The notes under the pieces were generated by a model that saw only the letters and a list, made by a program, of their open reading frames with translations, ran no database searches and was not told the DNA's origin. This document shows, one piece after another, positions 28,435-37,595 of a DNA stretch of 64,000 bases (position 1 is the stretch's first letter; each line of letters opens with the position of its first letter). The stretch comes from a bacterium (GTDB lineage: Bacteria > UBP15 > UBA6099 > JAJRTR01): assembly GCA_024278215.1 (NCBI GenBank), contig JAJRTR010000138.1, positions 62,001 to 126,000 on the forward strand, in the 5' to 3' direction. The position numbers and the translations under genes are program-made.

Positions 28435-28516
28435 GGAGTGCGGTGATTCATCACCGCTTTGTCTTCAAACGGAAATTATTTCCGGCGATGAAAACGACAA
28501 TGAATTGTCGCACTCC
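28435..28516 (-). repeat. 82-bp branched hairpin element upstream of GH3
   Basis: An outer stem (GGAGTGCG at 28435 with CGCACTCC ending 28516) encloses three perfect small hairpins: GGTGA/TCACC, CGGAAA/TTTCCG and CGACAAT/ATTGTCG. The result is cloverleaf-like. It is followed by the palindrome AAAGCGCTTT. It lies 58 bases upstream of the GH3 start, so it could be in the leader RNA. I recall similar GGAGTGCGG repeats in Verrucomicrobia-type genomes; this is memory, not a search. Confidence 0.65.
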
Positions 28517-28641
28517 AAAGCGCTTTGCCCCCTTAAGTAAACGGTATCGCCGTCAAACCGCTCATTTGTAAATCTTACCACGTAAACAGTGAAACATGCT
28601 GGTATTTATGCGAAAATCACAATAAAATAATTCATGCTACT

Positions 28642-28819
28642 GAGCCACTTGCAAAACTCTGTTCTACTGCGACCGGTTGCAATTATCCGGACCTGCGTTG
28701 TCGCCGCAAAATCATCCTCAACGTACTTGGCGAGTACGCCTGCGGGGATTTTGCACCTCCGCCTTGCTTCTGAAAAATTTCGTCCGGCCTCGCTACGAAC
28801 ATAATTTTGCAATTGGCTC
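28642..28819 (+). repeat. 180-bp inverted-end repeat, copy 6
   Basis: Ends GAGCCACTTGCAAAACT and AATTTTGCAATTGGCTC. Moderately diverged interior. Confidence 0.88.
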
Positions 28820-28939
28820 AATCGAGGCACTTAAGTGACCGGTATTGGGGTTAAGATCGGGTAATACATCAAATACTAAATTCGTGCGTTTTCGTAAAAG
28901 GCATCTTTCCGTGTGATATAATTCACCTTTGAAAACAAC

Positions 28940-28964
28940 CCGGATTTCTCACAAAGAAATCCGG
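28940..28964. repeat. Hairpin repeat, CCGGATTTCT / AGAAATCCGG
   Basis: 10-bp perfect stem with a 5-base loop. Identical core at 33650-33674. Confidence 0.75.
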
Positions 28965-28983
28965 AAAATCAGGCGAACGCCTG

Positions 28984-29132
28984 TTCTACTGTGTTGCGGC
29001 GGCGATTCGGGATCGGTCACATACCAGCATTTTGCGCAAGAGGCTGGCTGACTGCTCTCTCGCCACTCACTTGCCGCGCCTTGTATTACAGGCATTCTCC
29101 TGATTTTGGCCCGCATTGGTGAAATATGCGGG
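28984..29132 (+). repeat. 150-bp dispersed repeat ending in CCCGCAT hairpin, copy 1
   Basis: From GTTCTACTG to the hairpin at 29110-29132 it matches 54302-54459 with scattered differences. Shared blocks include TTTTGCGCAAGAGGCTGGCT and CACTCACTTGCCGCGCCTTG. Lies upstream of an enoyl-CoA hydratase gene. Confidence 0.8.
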
Positions 29133-29193
29133 ATAAACGGCCTCCGACCCTGTCGGTGGTTTATAACTGTATCGAAAATCTGGAGGTTGCTCT

Positions 29194-29988
29194 ATGTCAT
29201 CGGATCTTGTGTTGAGGAAAAAAGATAATGATGTAATGACCCTGTTGCTCAACAGGCCGGAGAAGAAAAACGCTATATCATTTGAGATGGCCTGGGAGTT
29301 GGAAGCGGCTGTCGAGGAAGCGGCGCTGGACAACGATGTACGCATTGTCGTGCTGCGCGGATCGGGCGATTGCTTCTGCTCGGGCATAGATTTCAATTCT
29401 CTGGCGGAGATCAACTCGAAGTTTCCGCAGACCCGCGAATTCAGGTTTATGCTCGAAAAGCTTCAGCATGTGGGAAACACAATCGAGAAGATGGAAAAGC
29501 CCGTGATCGCAGTGCTCCATAAATACTGCTATGGAATGGGCACGGAAATAGCTGCTGCCGCCGATTTCAGGATAGCGGCGGACGACACGAAGATAGGAAT
29601 ACAGGAAGTGGAACTGGGTCTCATTCCCGATGTCGGCGGCACCACGCGGATAACCCGCCTTGTGGGTATACCGATGTCGAAAGAGTTGATAATGACAGCA
29701 CGGGTTCTCAGCGCGGCGGAAGCGTTCGAGATCAGGCTCGTAAACGAAGTAGCAGCGCTGGACGGGATCGACGCCGTGCTGGATAAATGGATCGAACGTC
29801 TGCGAGGTTGCGCTCCTCTGGCTGTGGGTATCGCAAAGAAGATCATCGACCGCTGTGCACATCTCGACAAAATGACATTCATGGAGATCGAGGGCATCGC
29901 GCAGAGTACGATACTGAAAACTGAAGATGTGATGGAAGGCGTCATGGCTCGTGTGCAGAAACGGAAGCCGGTTTTTAAGGGCAAATAG
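29194..29988 (+). CDS. Enoyl-CoA hydratase/isomerase family (crotonase) protein
   Basis: A 264-residue crotonase-fold enzyme. The oxyanion-hole segments are RGSGDCFCSGIDF near 65 and YGMGTEIAAAADFRI near 112-125. The active-site stretch is QEVELGLIPDVGGTTRI near 138-154. The Asp in PDVGG, where simple hydratases have another residue, resembles dienoyl-CoA isomerases, so isomerase activity is possible (inference). GGAGG lies 7 bases before the ATG. It converges on the sigma-54 regulator gene. Confidence 0.9.
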   Translation: MSSDLVLRKKDNDVMTLLLNRPEKKNAISFEMAWELEAAVEEAALDNDVRIVVLRGSGDCFCSGIDFNSLAEINSKFPQTREFRFMLEKLQHVGNTIEKMEKPVIAVLHKYCYGMGTEIAAAADFRIAADDTKIGIQEVELGLIPDVGGTTRITRLVGIPMSKELIMTARVLSAAEAFEIRLVNEVAALDGIDAVLDKWIERLRGCAPLAVGIAKKIIDRCAHLDKMTFMEIEGIAQSTILKTEDVMEGVMARVQKRKPVFKGK

Positions 29989-30077
29989 CCCATGAGCGGA
30001 CACTGTTGAAAAAGGAGGCCCGGGAGTATTGCCATTAACCGGTGTCGCGGTCGATGCGAAGAATTCAAAGCGGGAAT

Positions 30078-31439
30078 TTATTTCAAACCGTACTCGTCGA
30101 TCTTATAGTACAACGCGCGTTCGCTGAGCGCGAGTCTTTTCGCGGCGTTCTTCCTGCTTCCCCCTGTTTCCTCGAGCACCCTTTTGATGATGCTGCGCTC
30201 GACACGCGACATCATCTTTTTCAGAGATTCCTCTTTCATGAGGCTGTCGGCGTGAAAATCTCCGGCCGGCCCGTCGATTATCGATGTCAGGTTTTCGGAA
30301 GTAATGGTCGTCCTGTCGCAAAGAAGAACCGCCTGCTCGATCACATTTATTAATTCGCGTACATTCCCCGGCCAATTGTGGGAAAGAAGCGTGCTGACCG
30401 CGTCCGGAGAAAAACCGTCTATATTCCGACCGTGCTCCGACCTGAGTTTTTCGAGATAATGCTCTGCAAGCAGCATGATGTCCTCGCGCCGCTCGCGTAG
30501 CGGAGGGATATGGATTTCAATGACTTTGATTCTGTGGTACAGGTCGAGCCGGAAATTGTTCCTTTCAACTTCCCGCGCGAGATTTTTGTTGGTCGAGCAA
30601 ATAAGTCTTACAGCTACCGGCATCGTCTGTGTGTCGCCGACACGCCGGATCGTACCCTCGTCGAGTGTCCGCAGAAGTTTTGCCTGGAGCCCCATCTGCA
30701 TATCCGCTATTTCATCAAGCAACAGTGTGCCGCCGCCGGCTTCCTCGAACAGTCCCCTTTTCGAGCTCACGGCACCGGTAAACGCACCGCGCACGTGGCC
30801 GAACAGTTCGCTCTCGAGCAGGTTTTCAGGTATCGCCGCGCAGTTTACCGCGACAAACTTCCCGTCGCGGCATGCGCTGTTGTAGTGGATAGCTTTGGCA
30901 ACAAGGTCTTTTCCCACACCCGTGTCGCCTGTGATCAGCAGTGATACATTCGTGGACGATATACGTTTTATCATATCGAATAAGTGTTGCATCGACTTGC
31001 TTTTACCGATGATTCCCGAGAAGTTGTATCTCTCCTCGAGCTGTGCCCGCAGACGCATATTTTCACGAAACAACGAAATTTTTTCCAGCGCTTTTTTTGC
31101 TATTTCTTTTATCTCGTCGAGGTTGAACGGCTTTGTGACATAATCGTCCGCGCCCAGTTTCATGCACTCGATCGCATTTTCGATCGATCCATACGCTGTT
31201 ATCATCACAACTGCCGGTGGATCATCCAATCTTTTTGCTATCTTGAGGATGTCCGTGCCGTCCATATCCGGGAGATGCACATCCGCGAGCACAAGCTCGA
31301 ATGAATCCGACTTGATTTTGCGCACGGCAGTCTCTCCATCTGTAGCCGTATCTGTCTCATACCCGGCTTCGGATAGAGCAGTATCAAGTATTTCCACCAG
31401 TGATTCCTTGTCGTCAATTATCAGTATTCGTTCCGGCAT
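30078..31439 (-). CDS. Sigma-54-dependent response regulator (NtrC/AtoC type)
   Basis: A 453-residue transcriptional activator. The receiver domain (1-120) has the phospho-acceptor Asp53 in LVLADVHLPDMDG. The AAA+ domain (about 140-375) has Walker A ITGDTGVGKD, the sigma-54-contacting GAFTGA loop and GGGTLLLDEIADM. A Fis-type helix-turn-helix ends the protein (SRKNAAKRLALSERALYYKI). No sensor kinase gene is adjacent, so it is an orphan here. It sits between two crotonase genes, which could be targets, but I find no convincing -24/-12 sequence before either. GGAGAG precedes the ATG. Confidence 0.93.
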   Translation of the reverse strand: MPERILIIDDKESLVEILDTALSEAGYETDTATDGETAVRKIKSDSFELVLADVHLPDMDGTDILKIAKRLDDPPAVVMITAYGSIENAIECMKLGADDYVTKPFNLDEIKEIAKKALEKISLFRENMRLRAQLEERYNFSGIIGKSKSMQHLFDMIKRISSTNVSLLITGDTGVGKDLVAKAIHYNSACRDGKFVAVNCAAIPENLLESELFGHVRGAFTGAVSSKRGLFEEAGGGTLLLDEIADMQMGLQAKLLRTLDEGTIRRVGDTQTMPVAVRLICSTNKNLAREVERNNFRLDLYHRIKVIEIHIPPLRERREDIMLLAEHYLEKLRSEHGRNIDGFSPDAVSTLLSHNWPGNVRELINVIEQAVLLCDRTTITSENLTSIIDGPAGDFHADSLMKEESLKKMMSRVERSIIKRVLEETGGSRKNAAKRLALSERALYYKIDEYGLK

Positions 31440-31678
31440 TTCTCTCCAGTGTTCAGACTGTGTGCAATAAATTCGCTACTGCCGCTTTGCTGATATTTTA
31501 TGCCCGGCGGCAGTTGTCTAGCTGAAAAAATGTTTAATGTCATTTTACATTAGTGTCCCCAAAAACAGAAACAAAAACAAAAAACAATGACACTTCCGTT
31601 TTCGCGGGAATGCCCTGTTATTATGTTCAGTTGCTCCGGACACTAACCGTTTTACTGATAAAATAACGGCCTTTAGCG

Positions 31679-31684
31679 TATAAT
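31679..31684 (+). promoter_or_regulatory. Possible -10 box for the second crotonase gene
   Basis: TATAAT lies 24 bases upstream of the start at 31708. The matching -35 region (TGATAA at 17-base spacing) is weak. Confidence 0.35.
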
Positions 31685-31707
31685 ACGGAAGAATGGAGGA
31701 ATAGGTA

Positions 31708-32505
31708 ATGGGTGTTATTTATGAAAAAGACGGACATATTGTAAAGGTGGGACTTGATATTCCTGAATCGAAAAATGCAATGGGGCCGGACGTACTCCTG
31801 GAACTGTACAATATATGGGAAGAATGTGAAAGGGATAAGACGATACGTGTGGTGGTCGTATATTCCGCACTCGAGGATATTTTCTGTTCGGGCCTAAACC
31901 TTAAAACAGCGATACCGTTGCTGACTGGAATGCGTGGCCCCGAGAATGAAACGGAAGAATGGATGATGAAGAATCCTGCGGCATGGAGTAAGGCAATACT
32001 GAAGTATAAAGATTTTGATGTGCCGGTGATCGCGTCGATACACGGATATTGTCTCACAGGCGGTTTCGAGATGGCGATGGGTTGTGAACTAAGGGTGGCA
32101 TCTGAAGATGCGATATTCCAGATGCGCGAAACCACACTCGGCATCATGCCTATCGGCGGCTCGAATGTTTTCCTTCAGCACCAGGTCGGTATGGGGCGCG
32201 CGCTCGAGATTCTTCTCACGGGCGACAATTTCAGCGCTGAAACTCTTTATGACTGGGGTTTCCTCAACAGGTTGACAACTAAAGACAAGCTTATGGATAC
32301 GACGATGGAACTTGCGGAAAGAATAGCGTCCAACGGCCCGAAATCCGTAAGGGGAATGACACGTTGCGCGAGGATGATACAGGGCAAAACGCTTGGCGAG
32401 GCTTTCGATATCGAGATGAATATCGGCGCCCCCATTTTCAGCAGCGACGATGCCCGTGAAGGGGTCAGGGCGCAAAAGGAAAAACGAAAACCTGATTTTA
32501 AATAA
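31708..32505 (+). CDS. Enoyl-CoA hydratase/isomerase family (crotonase) protein
   Basis: A 265-residue crotonase. Oxyanion-hole segments are YSALEDIFCSGLNL near 52-65 and YCLTGGFEMAMGCELRVA near 113-130. The active-site stretch is QMRETTLGIMPIGGSN. The helical tail YDWGFLNRLT is typical of the group. It differs clearly from the protein at 29.2 kb, so the two are not recent duplicates. GGAGGAATAGGTA precedes the ATG. It is divergent from the sigma-54 regulator (268 bases between). Confidence 0.9.
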   Translation: MGVIYEKDGHIVKVGLDIPESKNAMGPDVLLELYNIWEECERDKTIRVVVVYSALEDIFCSGLNLKTAIPLLTGMRGPENETEEWMMKNPAAWSKAILKYKDFDVPVIASIHGYCLTGGFEMAMGCELRVASEDAIFQMRETTLGIMPIGGSNVFLQHQVGMGRALEILLTGDNFSAETLYDWGFLNRLTTKDKLMDTTMELAERIASNGPKSVRGMTRCARMIQGKTLGEAFDIEMNIGAPIFSSDDAREGVRAQKEKRKPDFK

Positions 32506-32614
32506 TCGGTCCTGTTTTTGTCGGGCTCTTAGCGCGCATATTTGTTGTCCCGCATCCGGAGTCGCACTTTCCGGTCGAGAAGGCCGTAGTCGCCTGTAAG
32601 AATAACGTATTGGG

Positions 32615-33421
32615 TCAGCTAATATTACCGGCGAAATTCTCGATAGCCGCGGCGACCTTTTCGGGTTGCTCGAGGGGCAGGTAGTGGCTGTGGTTTTCGA
32701 TCACCCTGAATTCCGCGCCGTCGATGCCGTCGGCAAGCTCGCGCACTCTGGCCGGTTTGATCAGTTCGTCTTCGCTGGAGCACAGTACGAGAGTCGGCAT
32801 ATCGAGTTTTGGCAGATCACGGCGGTAGTCCATGAACGCGATTGCTTTGAAGCACTGTGCGACGGCGGTATTGTCGAAGTCCAGTTCGGGACGGTCCCAC
32901 TCGGGGAAAAGATCACGCGGTTTATTCTTTGTTTTATTCCTTATAATGGCACCGATGAGCATCGGCAGGAAACAAACGATTGTCGCGAGCAGCCTGAACA
33001 GCAAGTTCAGGACACGGCCCGGAATCATACAGGCTGTAGTCGCAACCAGCACGAGAGCATCCACCCGCTCGGGATACTTCATAGCGAACCGCTGGGCTAT
33101 CATGCCGCCCATCGAGTGCCCGGCGATAATCGCGCTGTCGAGCCCCAACTCGTCCATCATACCGGCGAGGTCCTCGACATGAGTATCGAAATCATAATCC
33201 GCTCCGTCGCTTTTGTCCGACAGGCCGTGGCCGCGCAGATCGTAGCCGAAGACATGCATCGAGCGTCCGAGAATATCCGCCGCCGGTGTCCACCGCGTAT
33301 AGTTTCCCGCCAGCCCGTGAAGCAGTATAATCGGTCGTCCCTGGTTTTTATGTTCATAGTAATTCATCTTTAAGCCGGTTCGCTTAATGTCTATTTTTTT
33401 CAAACCCCTGGTTTCCTCCAC
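32615..33421 (-). CDS. Alpha/beta hydrolase
   Basis: A 268-residue hydrolase. The oxyanion motif HGLAGN is near 34-39 and the nucleophile elbow GHSMGG near 99-104. The acid is probably the Asp in SSEDELI and the catalytic His lies in ENHSHYLP. This is the pattern of esterases and ring-cleavage hydrolases. The GTG at 33421 overlaps a GGAGG ribosome site, so the in-frame TTG at 33403 (starting LKKIDIKR) is the likelier start. Confidence 0.88.
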   Translation of the reverse strand: MEETRGLKKIDIKRTGLKMNYYEHKNQGRPIILLHGLAGNYTRWTPAADILGRSMHVFGYDLRGHGLSDKSDGADYDFDTHVEDLAGMMDELGLDSAIIAGHSMGGMIAQRFAMKYPERVDALVLVATTACMIPGRVLNLLFRLLATIVCFLPMLIGAIIRNKTKNKPRDLFPEWDRPELDFDNTAVAQCFKAIAFMDYRRDLPKLDMPTLVLCSSEDELIKPARVRELADGIDGAEFRVIENHSHYLPLEQPEKVAAAIENFAGNIS

Positions 33422-33783
33422 AAATCCGAAACTAACTTAACTTGTGCGTTGTTGAAACATGCGCAGAATTTCCTGGGAACACGATTCGGAATTAAAGAAC
33501 AAATTTCAGTCATGTCCCCGAAATTCTTACAAAACATCTGAACTTGCTCAAATTCAGAGCTAAGAAATTATAGTCATGTATGTCCGAATTTGAAGGTTAG
33601 CGGTCAAGATTGTTGTAATTGTTGTTCGAACGGAAGTTTTGCTCTTAACCCGGATTTCTCACAAAGAAATCCGGAAAATCGGGGGAATAGATGAAAATAG
33701 CTGCATACACGTATTTCGCAATACGTATGCCGCAGGGTAACTGTTATTGGAATCGTTATGAAACAGGGAAAAGCGAGTCCGGA
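33422..33783. other. Intergenic region with hairpin repeat
   Basis: About 360 AT-rich bases with no gene. Contains the CCGGATTTCT/AGAAATCCGG hairpin at 33650-33674, the same core as at 28940. Confidence 0.6.
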
Positions 33784-33984
33784 TCAAAAATGGTTTTCGA
33801 GCATTTCCTCTAATGATTCGTGAAACTCCTTGAGCCCCTCTTCCGGGATAAAAACAAAACTTCTCTTTTCACCGTTGCTCTCTGTCACCTTGAGAAACTT
33901 TCCGTTGGGATTCTCCTTCAGGTCCAGGAAAAACGCCTTGTTTCTGGTAATAATCTTTTTAGTATAAAGGGTTTTCTCCTCCAT
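33784..33984 (-). CDS. Small PUR-domain-like protein (DUF3276-like)
   Basis: A 66-residue protein shaped like a single PUR repeat: strands KKIITRNKAFFLDLKEN, GKFLKVTES and RSFVFIPEE, then a C-terminal helix FHESLEEML. PUR proteins (for example Bacteroidetes/spirochaete PUR-alpha) bind single-stranded nucleic acid. AGGAGAGGTG precedes the ATG. Family assignment is by pattern only. Confidence 0.72.
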   Translation of the reverse strand: MEEKTLYTKKIITRNKAFFLDLKENPNGKFLKVTESNGEKRSFVFIPEEGLKEFHESLEEMLENHF

Positions 33985-34117
33985 CCAAATACACCTCTCC
34001 TAAGTAATTCTACAGGCTCGCCACGTCCCATGTATGTTGAGATAGCTTATAATCATATTAGCTAACTCGGAAAACGGTGTCAACAATACAAAATACCTGA
34101 ATAATTGCGGTTATTAG

Positions 34118-34140
34118 CCCGCATTGGTGAAATATGCGGG
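34118..34140 (-). repeat. Stop-proximal hairpin, copy 4
   Basis: CCCGCAT / ATGCGGG stem, 44 bases downstream of the Gfo/Idh stop on the minus strand, same orientation as the other copies. Confidence 0.8.
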
Positions 34141-34184
34141 TTATTCATTATCGCCGTCTCCTGTTCGGACAACATGCGGGCATG

Positions 34185-35276
34185 TCAGCGTTTTTTAATT
34201 TTTTCGAGGATCATGTCGATTGCGAGTCCTGCTTCTCCTGTGGCGACGCTGTCTTCCTCTTCGGGGGGGAGTTGGCCTCTTGCATCGAGTATGAAGTTGT
34301 TGTTTCTGTGGTAGAGGGGCATATTCATGAGGGGATTGCTTTTAAGTCGCGGCACGAGCGGACGGCGCATACCGAACGGGCCGTCGTCTGTTTCGACGAT
34401 GATCTTAGCGGGCAGGAAAGTCTGGCGGGTGGAGCCGGTCGAGTAGCGGATATTGCCGCCGGTGCAATTGAAGAGACCGCTTTCGCGATCTGCCATTGCG
34501 AGCGCGCGGATGCTCATTGTGATGTAGACAGCCGGGCCGTCGTTGTATTTGAAAAGCACAGCGGCGTGTTCGGGTTTGACGGCATCTTCCGAGACCGTCG
34601 CGGCATCGCCGGTGACTTCGTCCGGCGTGCCGAAGAACCACACGGCGAGGTCGAGCAGATGGCACAATACTTCCAGTACACCGCCCGGTGTGCGCGGGTC
34701 TTTCAGCCGCCAGTCGGGACTGAACTTCTCGGATGAATAGCCGAATTTGCGCATGATGCCGACCATCGTATTCACTGCGGGCACAGTGCCGAATGTCGAT
34801 AATCCGTCCCAGCGGAACTCGGCGCCGAAACAGCGTCCGTATTTTTCTTCGCGAATCATCTGGCGCACGCGGGCGATGCCGCTGTCGTATCTTTTGTGGA
34901 AGCCTGTGTGCAGCACGACACCGCTGTCGCTGCATATATCGACAATTTTTCGCGATTCGGCGGCGGATGTTGCAAGCGGTTTTTCGCATAGCACGTGTAT
35001 GCCGCGCCCGGCGGCTGCCGATGCGATGTCCGGATGTGTGAATGTCGGTGTGCATATGCTCACGGCGTCAACACCCGAGTTGTCCAGCATGTCCTCGTAA
35101 TCCGTGTAAACCTGTTGCGCTCCGAATTTCTTCGATATGCCGCGCGCCTGCTCTTCGCGCACGTCGCACACTGAAGTGAAGTCGCAGGCGGGATTCAGGT
35201 AATAGGGCAGGGCGTGCCCCGGCAGAGCGAAGCGCCCGCATCCGATGAGACCGACTTTCAGTTTGTTGTCAGACAT
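34185..35276 (-). CDS. Gfo/Idh/MocA family oxidoreductase
   Basis: A 363-residue NAD(P)-dependent sugar or inositol dehydrogenase-like protein. The Rossmann motif GLIGCGRFALPGHA is at 9-22, and EKPLATS with the catalytic Lys is near 97. FRWDGLSTFG near 160 and GGVLEVLCHLLDLAVWFFG near 210-228 (the active-site His region) follow. It is the last gene of a four-gene operon with a DapA-type aldolase, an OYE and a HAD phosphatase. GGAG lies 9 bases before the ATG. Confidence 0.9.
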   Translation of the reverse strand: MSDNKLKVGLIGCGRFALPGHALPYYLNPACDFTSVCDVREEQARGISKKFGAQQVYTDYEDMLDNSGVDAVSICTPTFTHPDIASAAAGRGIHVLCEKPLATSAAESRKIVDICSDSGVVLHTGFHKRYDSGIARVRQMIREEKYGRCFGAEFRWDGLSTFGTVPAVNTMVGIMRKFGYSSEKFSPDWRLKDPRTPGGVLEVLCHLLDLAVWFFGTPDEVTGDAATVSEDAVKPEHAAVLFKYNDGPAVYITMSIRALAMADRESGLFNCTGGNIRYSTGSTRQTFLPAKIIVETDDGPFGMRRPLVPRLKSNPLMNMPLYHRNNNFILDARGQLPPEEEDSVATGEAGLAIDMILEKIKKR

Positions 35277-35402
35277 GTGCTGCTCCGTAATGTGTGTCGT
35301 GGTTTTATGCTCTTATTCTGTCGTGAGCGACAACATGTTGTCGCCAGGCGGGTAATAAGGTGAACGCAGAGCGACCACACGTTTTATATTGCCTGTTGAA
35401 TC

Positions 35403-36320
35403 TCACAGCATCCCCAGGTCGCCGAGGCAAGCGTGGATTCGCGCCCTGTCTTCATCACCGACGGGCATGAGTGGCGCACGCATTGTGTCGTTGTCGATGA
35501 CGCCGAGTTCTTTGAGCGCGGTTTTCATGCGCGCCCTGTAGTTGCGTACAGGCACATCGAATATAACTTCTTCGAGCGGCCTGATCTTTTCCCACAGGTC
35601 GCGGCCTTCCTGCACACGACCTTCGAGCGCGGCGCGGTGCATGTCGATCTGCTCCTGGACGGCGATTGTGCCGAACCCGATCAGTGCCCCGGTTGCGCCG
35701 AGCAGGAACGATTCGTATATGAAATTGTCGTTGCCCGTGAGGATCGTAATATCATTGCCCGCCTTGCGGAGCAAGGTGCAGGTTGTGACGAAAGTTACGG
35801 CGTCGAAAGAAGCCTCCTTGATAGCGACGGCCTGCTCGATGTCCGCGAGAGCGAGCAGGGTTTCTTCCTGGAAGATCGCGCCCGCGAGAGCGGCCTGAAG
35901 CTGGAAAAGAATCATCGGCAGGCCTGAAGCGGTGGCGATAGCTTTATGGTACGCCACAGGGATTTCCGGGCCGAGCGCCGCGCCCGCGAAAACCGGCGGC
36001 GGGAATATCACCAGCGCGTCCGCGCCGCATTCTTTCGCCATCTTTGCCTGTTGCTGCGCTTCGCGTGTGGACCTGCCCGCGATACCCGCGAGAATCGGCA
36101 GCGAGCCGCCCATCTCTTTGCTGTATATTTCCAGCAATCGTGCGCGTTCTTCATCCGACAGGTGAGGTCCCTCGCCCGTGTCCATGTTCACGGCGAGTCC
36201 CTTCAGGCCCTTAAAGCTCTTCAGCCATTCGATGTATTTGTGCAGTTGCTTTTCGTCTATTTCAGACTGATCGTTCATCGGTGTCACAACCGCGGGAATT
36301 ATTCCGTCAAGGTCCAGCAT
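35403..36320 (-). CDS. Dihydrodipicolinate synthase/N-acetylneuraminate lyase family protein
   Basis: A 305-residue class I aldolase. The conserved TGEGPHLSDEER is near 48-60 and the Schiff-base Lys is in VAIKEAS near 168-174. The DHDPS-type PPYY tyrosine pair is replaced by PPPVF, so it is unlikely to be DapA and more likely a sugar-acid or related aldolase. The ATG at 36320 (third codon of the longer frame) has GAGG at the right distance. Nine to fifteen bases separate it from the OYE gene upstream. Confidence 0.85.
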   Translation of the reverse strand: MLDLDGIIPAVVTPMNDQSEIDEKQLHKYIEWLKSFKGLKGLAVNMDTGEGPHLSDEERARLLEIYSKEMGGSLPILAGIAGRSTREAQQQAKMAKECGADALVIFPPPVFAGAALGPEIPVAYHKAIATASGLPMILFQLQAALAGAIFQEETLLALADIEQAVAIKEASFDAVTFVTTCTLLRKAGNDITILTGNDNFIYESFLLGATGALIGFGTIAVQEQIDMHRAALEGRVQEGRDLWEKIRPLEEVIFDVPVRNYRARMKTALKELGVIDNDTMRAPLMPVGDEDRARIHACLGDLGML

Positions 36321-36335
36321 TTCCATGCCTCGCTT

Positions 36336-37571
36336 TCATTGCACACTTGATCCGGCGGTCTCATCATGTGATTTCCGGGCCGCCTTGAGCCGCTTGAGAA
36401 CGTCCTTATAACACTTGTCGTATATGACACAACCTGTTTTAACCTTGTTTCGCAACAGATATGAGCAATTGTTGGTTTTGCAGCCGATGCACCAGTTAAC
36501 GCGGTCCGTGTCGTCGCACATGAGTTTTCGCGGTGTTTCCGGGTCGGCGAAACTCTGGCGACCGAGACCGATGGCATCGACACGGCCCGCCTTTATGTTT
36601 TCCACCGCGCGTGTGACAAAGTCCTTCTTGAGCGGAGTGTAGCCCGCCCCGATTACCGGCAGCCGGGGCGAACATTCTTTTGCCCATGCCGCAAGCCGGT
36701 GGTGCAGCGCGAGCGCTTCGTCGATCTTTTCAAATCTCGCGTGCGGTCTGACGTAGTCGGGTTCGAGATACGGGATGCCCATCGACTCGCACACGAAGGC
36801 TGCGCCCGCGTCCGTGAGTTGCCGCATAATCCGGGGCAGGTCGCCGCCCGGCTCGAAGTGCAACCCTTCCTTCATGCCGGAGCCGAGTCCGCCGGGAAAA
36901 CACTCGGTGAGCGAGATGCGCGACCCGAAAAAGAAGTCGTCGCCTGCAAGTGATTGTGCCGTCCGGATAAGCCGGGAGAAGAACCTCATGCGGTTGTCGA
37001 ACGCGCCGCCGAAACTGTCTGTGCGGCTGTTTGCGGGCCTGGCCAGTTCGATGTTCAGGTAGCCGTGGCAGCATTTGAGGTCGACGCCGTCCGCCCCGGC
37101 GCGTTTGGCGAGTTCGACGGCACGAGCCGAATTGTCCGCCGCCTCTTCGAGTTCCGAAGTTGTCGCCACGGGTGTGTCCGGGCCGATGTCCCAAGTGGGG
37201 TCGAGCAGTTCGTGGTGATAGGGCAGGGTGGGTGTCAGCCCATAGCGGCCCGCGTGATTGATCTGGAAGATGACGGCCGGAGGCGCAGGGTGGGAAGTTT
37301 TCATCGTTTCAATAAGTTGTTTGAAGCCGTCGAGGTTGCGGGGCGACAGAATCATCTGGCCGGGTCGCGCTTTGCCGCGCTCGTCGGGAGCGACAGCCTC
37401 GACATAAACTATGCCCCAGCCACCGGCGGCAAGTTGTCTGTAACGCGCCAGCGTCGACGCGGTCGGTGCGCCGCCGGGAGTCGCGTCGTTGCCTTCCATC
37501 GGGAGTGTGGACAAACGGTTTTTGACCGTCATGTCGCCCAGTTTCCATTTTTCAAATAATGGTTCCAGCAT
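36336..37571 (-). CDS. NADH:flavin oxidoreductase, old yellow enzyme family
   Basis: A 411-residue TIM-barrel flavoenzyme. FQINHAGRYG near 99-108 is the FMN and substrate site, CHGYLNIEL the HGYL signature, and GRQSFADPE near 356 the phosphate-binding end. A cysteine-rich tail (CIGCKTNNCSYLLRN, then CVIYDKCYK) may bind an Fe-S cluster as in 2,4-dienoyl-CoA reductase-type members, but the C-terminal pyridine-nucleotide domain of those is absent. It reduces an activated double bond. Second gene of the operon. Confidence 0.87.
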   Translation of the reverse strand: MLEPLFEKWKLGDMTVKNRLSTLPMEGNDATPGGAPTASTLARYRQLAAGGWGIVYVEAVAPDERGKARPGQMILSPRNLDGFKQLIETMKTSHPAPPAVIFQINHAGRYGLTPTLPYHHELLDPTWDIGPDTPVATTSELEEAADNSARAVELAKRAGADGVDLKCCHGYLNIELARPANSRTDSFGGAFDNRMRFFSRLIRTAQSLAGDDFFFGSRISLTECFPGGLGSGMKEGLHFEPGGDLPRIMRQLTDAGAAFVCESMGIPYLEPDYVRPHARFEKIDEALALHHRLAAWAKECSPRLPVIGAGYTPLKKDFVTRAVENIKAGRVDAIGLGRQSFADPETPRKLMCDDTDRVNWCIGCKTNNCSYLLRNKVKTGCVIYDKCYKDVLKRLKAARKSHDETAGSSVQ

Positions 37572-37595
37572 TATTCGTTGCGCCTCGAAGTTTTT

